From Gammaproteobacteria bacterium (GTDB lineage Bacteria; Pseudomonadota; Gammaproteobacteria; Chromatiales; Sedimenticolaceae): a DNA stretch of 5,494 bases. The stretch is from assembly GCA_020445245.1 (NCBI GenBank), contig JAGRHB010000144.1:1-5494 (forward strand). Direction: 5' to 3'. This document shows, in pieces, positions 5,461 through 5,494 of the stretch. The first letter of the stretch is position 1, and each line of letters starts with the position of its first letter. Both the position numbers and the translations under genes were made by a program. The notes below the pieces were generated by a model. The model made no database searches. It saw nothing but the letters and a program-made list of their open reading frames with translations, and had not been told where the DNA came from.

Positions 5461-5494
5461 GACGCGCTTACGCTCGGCTTACTGGCAAAACCTA

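Overview
The window reads as chromosomal DNA of a GC-rich gammaproteobacterium (roughly 60-65% GC by eye). The genes are conserved housekeeping genes in an order typical of that class: rpmA, obgE and proB rightwards, rpsT leftwards, then murJ and lspA rightwards. I cannot name the genus. A free-living lineage outside the best-studied enterics and pseudomonads is likely.

Layout. Positions 1-213 hold the 3' end of rpmA (ribosomal protein L27), followed by an intrinsic terminator. obgE (317-1384, ribosome-assembly GTPase) and proB (1390-2505, glutamate 5-kinase) are separated by 5 bases and look co-transcribed. rpsT (S20, 2772-3032, minus strand) starts with TTG and has a near-perfect sigma70 promoter. 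It is divergent from murJ (lipid II flippase), whose best-supported start is an unusual CTG at 3171. lspA (lipoprotein signal peptidase) follows murJ after 9 bases. The ribF and ileS genes that usually lie between them are absent.

The most interesting content is in the two intergenic gaps. Each holds what looks like a small CsrA/RsmA-sequestering RNA of the CsrB/RsmY/RsmZ type. One is on the minus strand at about 2640-2516, the other on the plus strand at about 5268-5396. Each has: (i) an upstream dyad in the format of the GacA/UvrY activating site (six bases, N6, six bases; TGTAGG-N6-CCTACA here, against TGTAAG-N6-CTTACA in pseudomonads), centred about 64-66 bases before the predicted 5' end; (ii) a weak -10-like element without a -35, as expected for activator-dependent transcription; (iii) six or seven GGA motifs in about 125 nt, many in short hairpin loops; (iv) a helix closing the 5' end onto the segment just before the terminator; and (v) an intrinsic terminator whose apical loop itself carries a GGA. 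The two RNAs differ in sequence but share this plan, so the window probably encodes both RNA outputs of a Gac/Rsm-type global regulatory circuit. These are inferences from sequence; no expression or homology search was possible.

The last ~100 bases (5397-5494) hold a perfect TATAAT that may belong to a promoter for a gene beyond the window. No insertion sequence, CRISPR array, tRNA or prophage element was seen.
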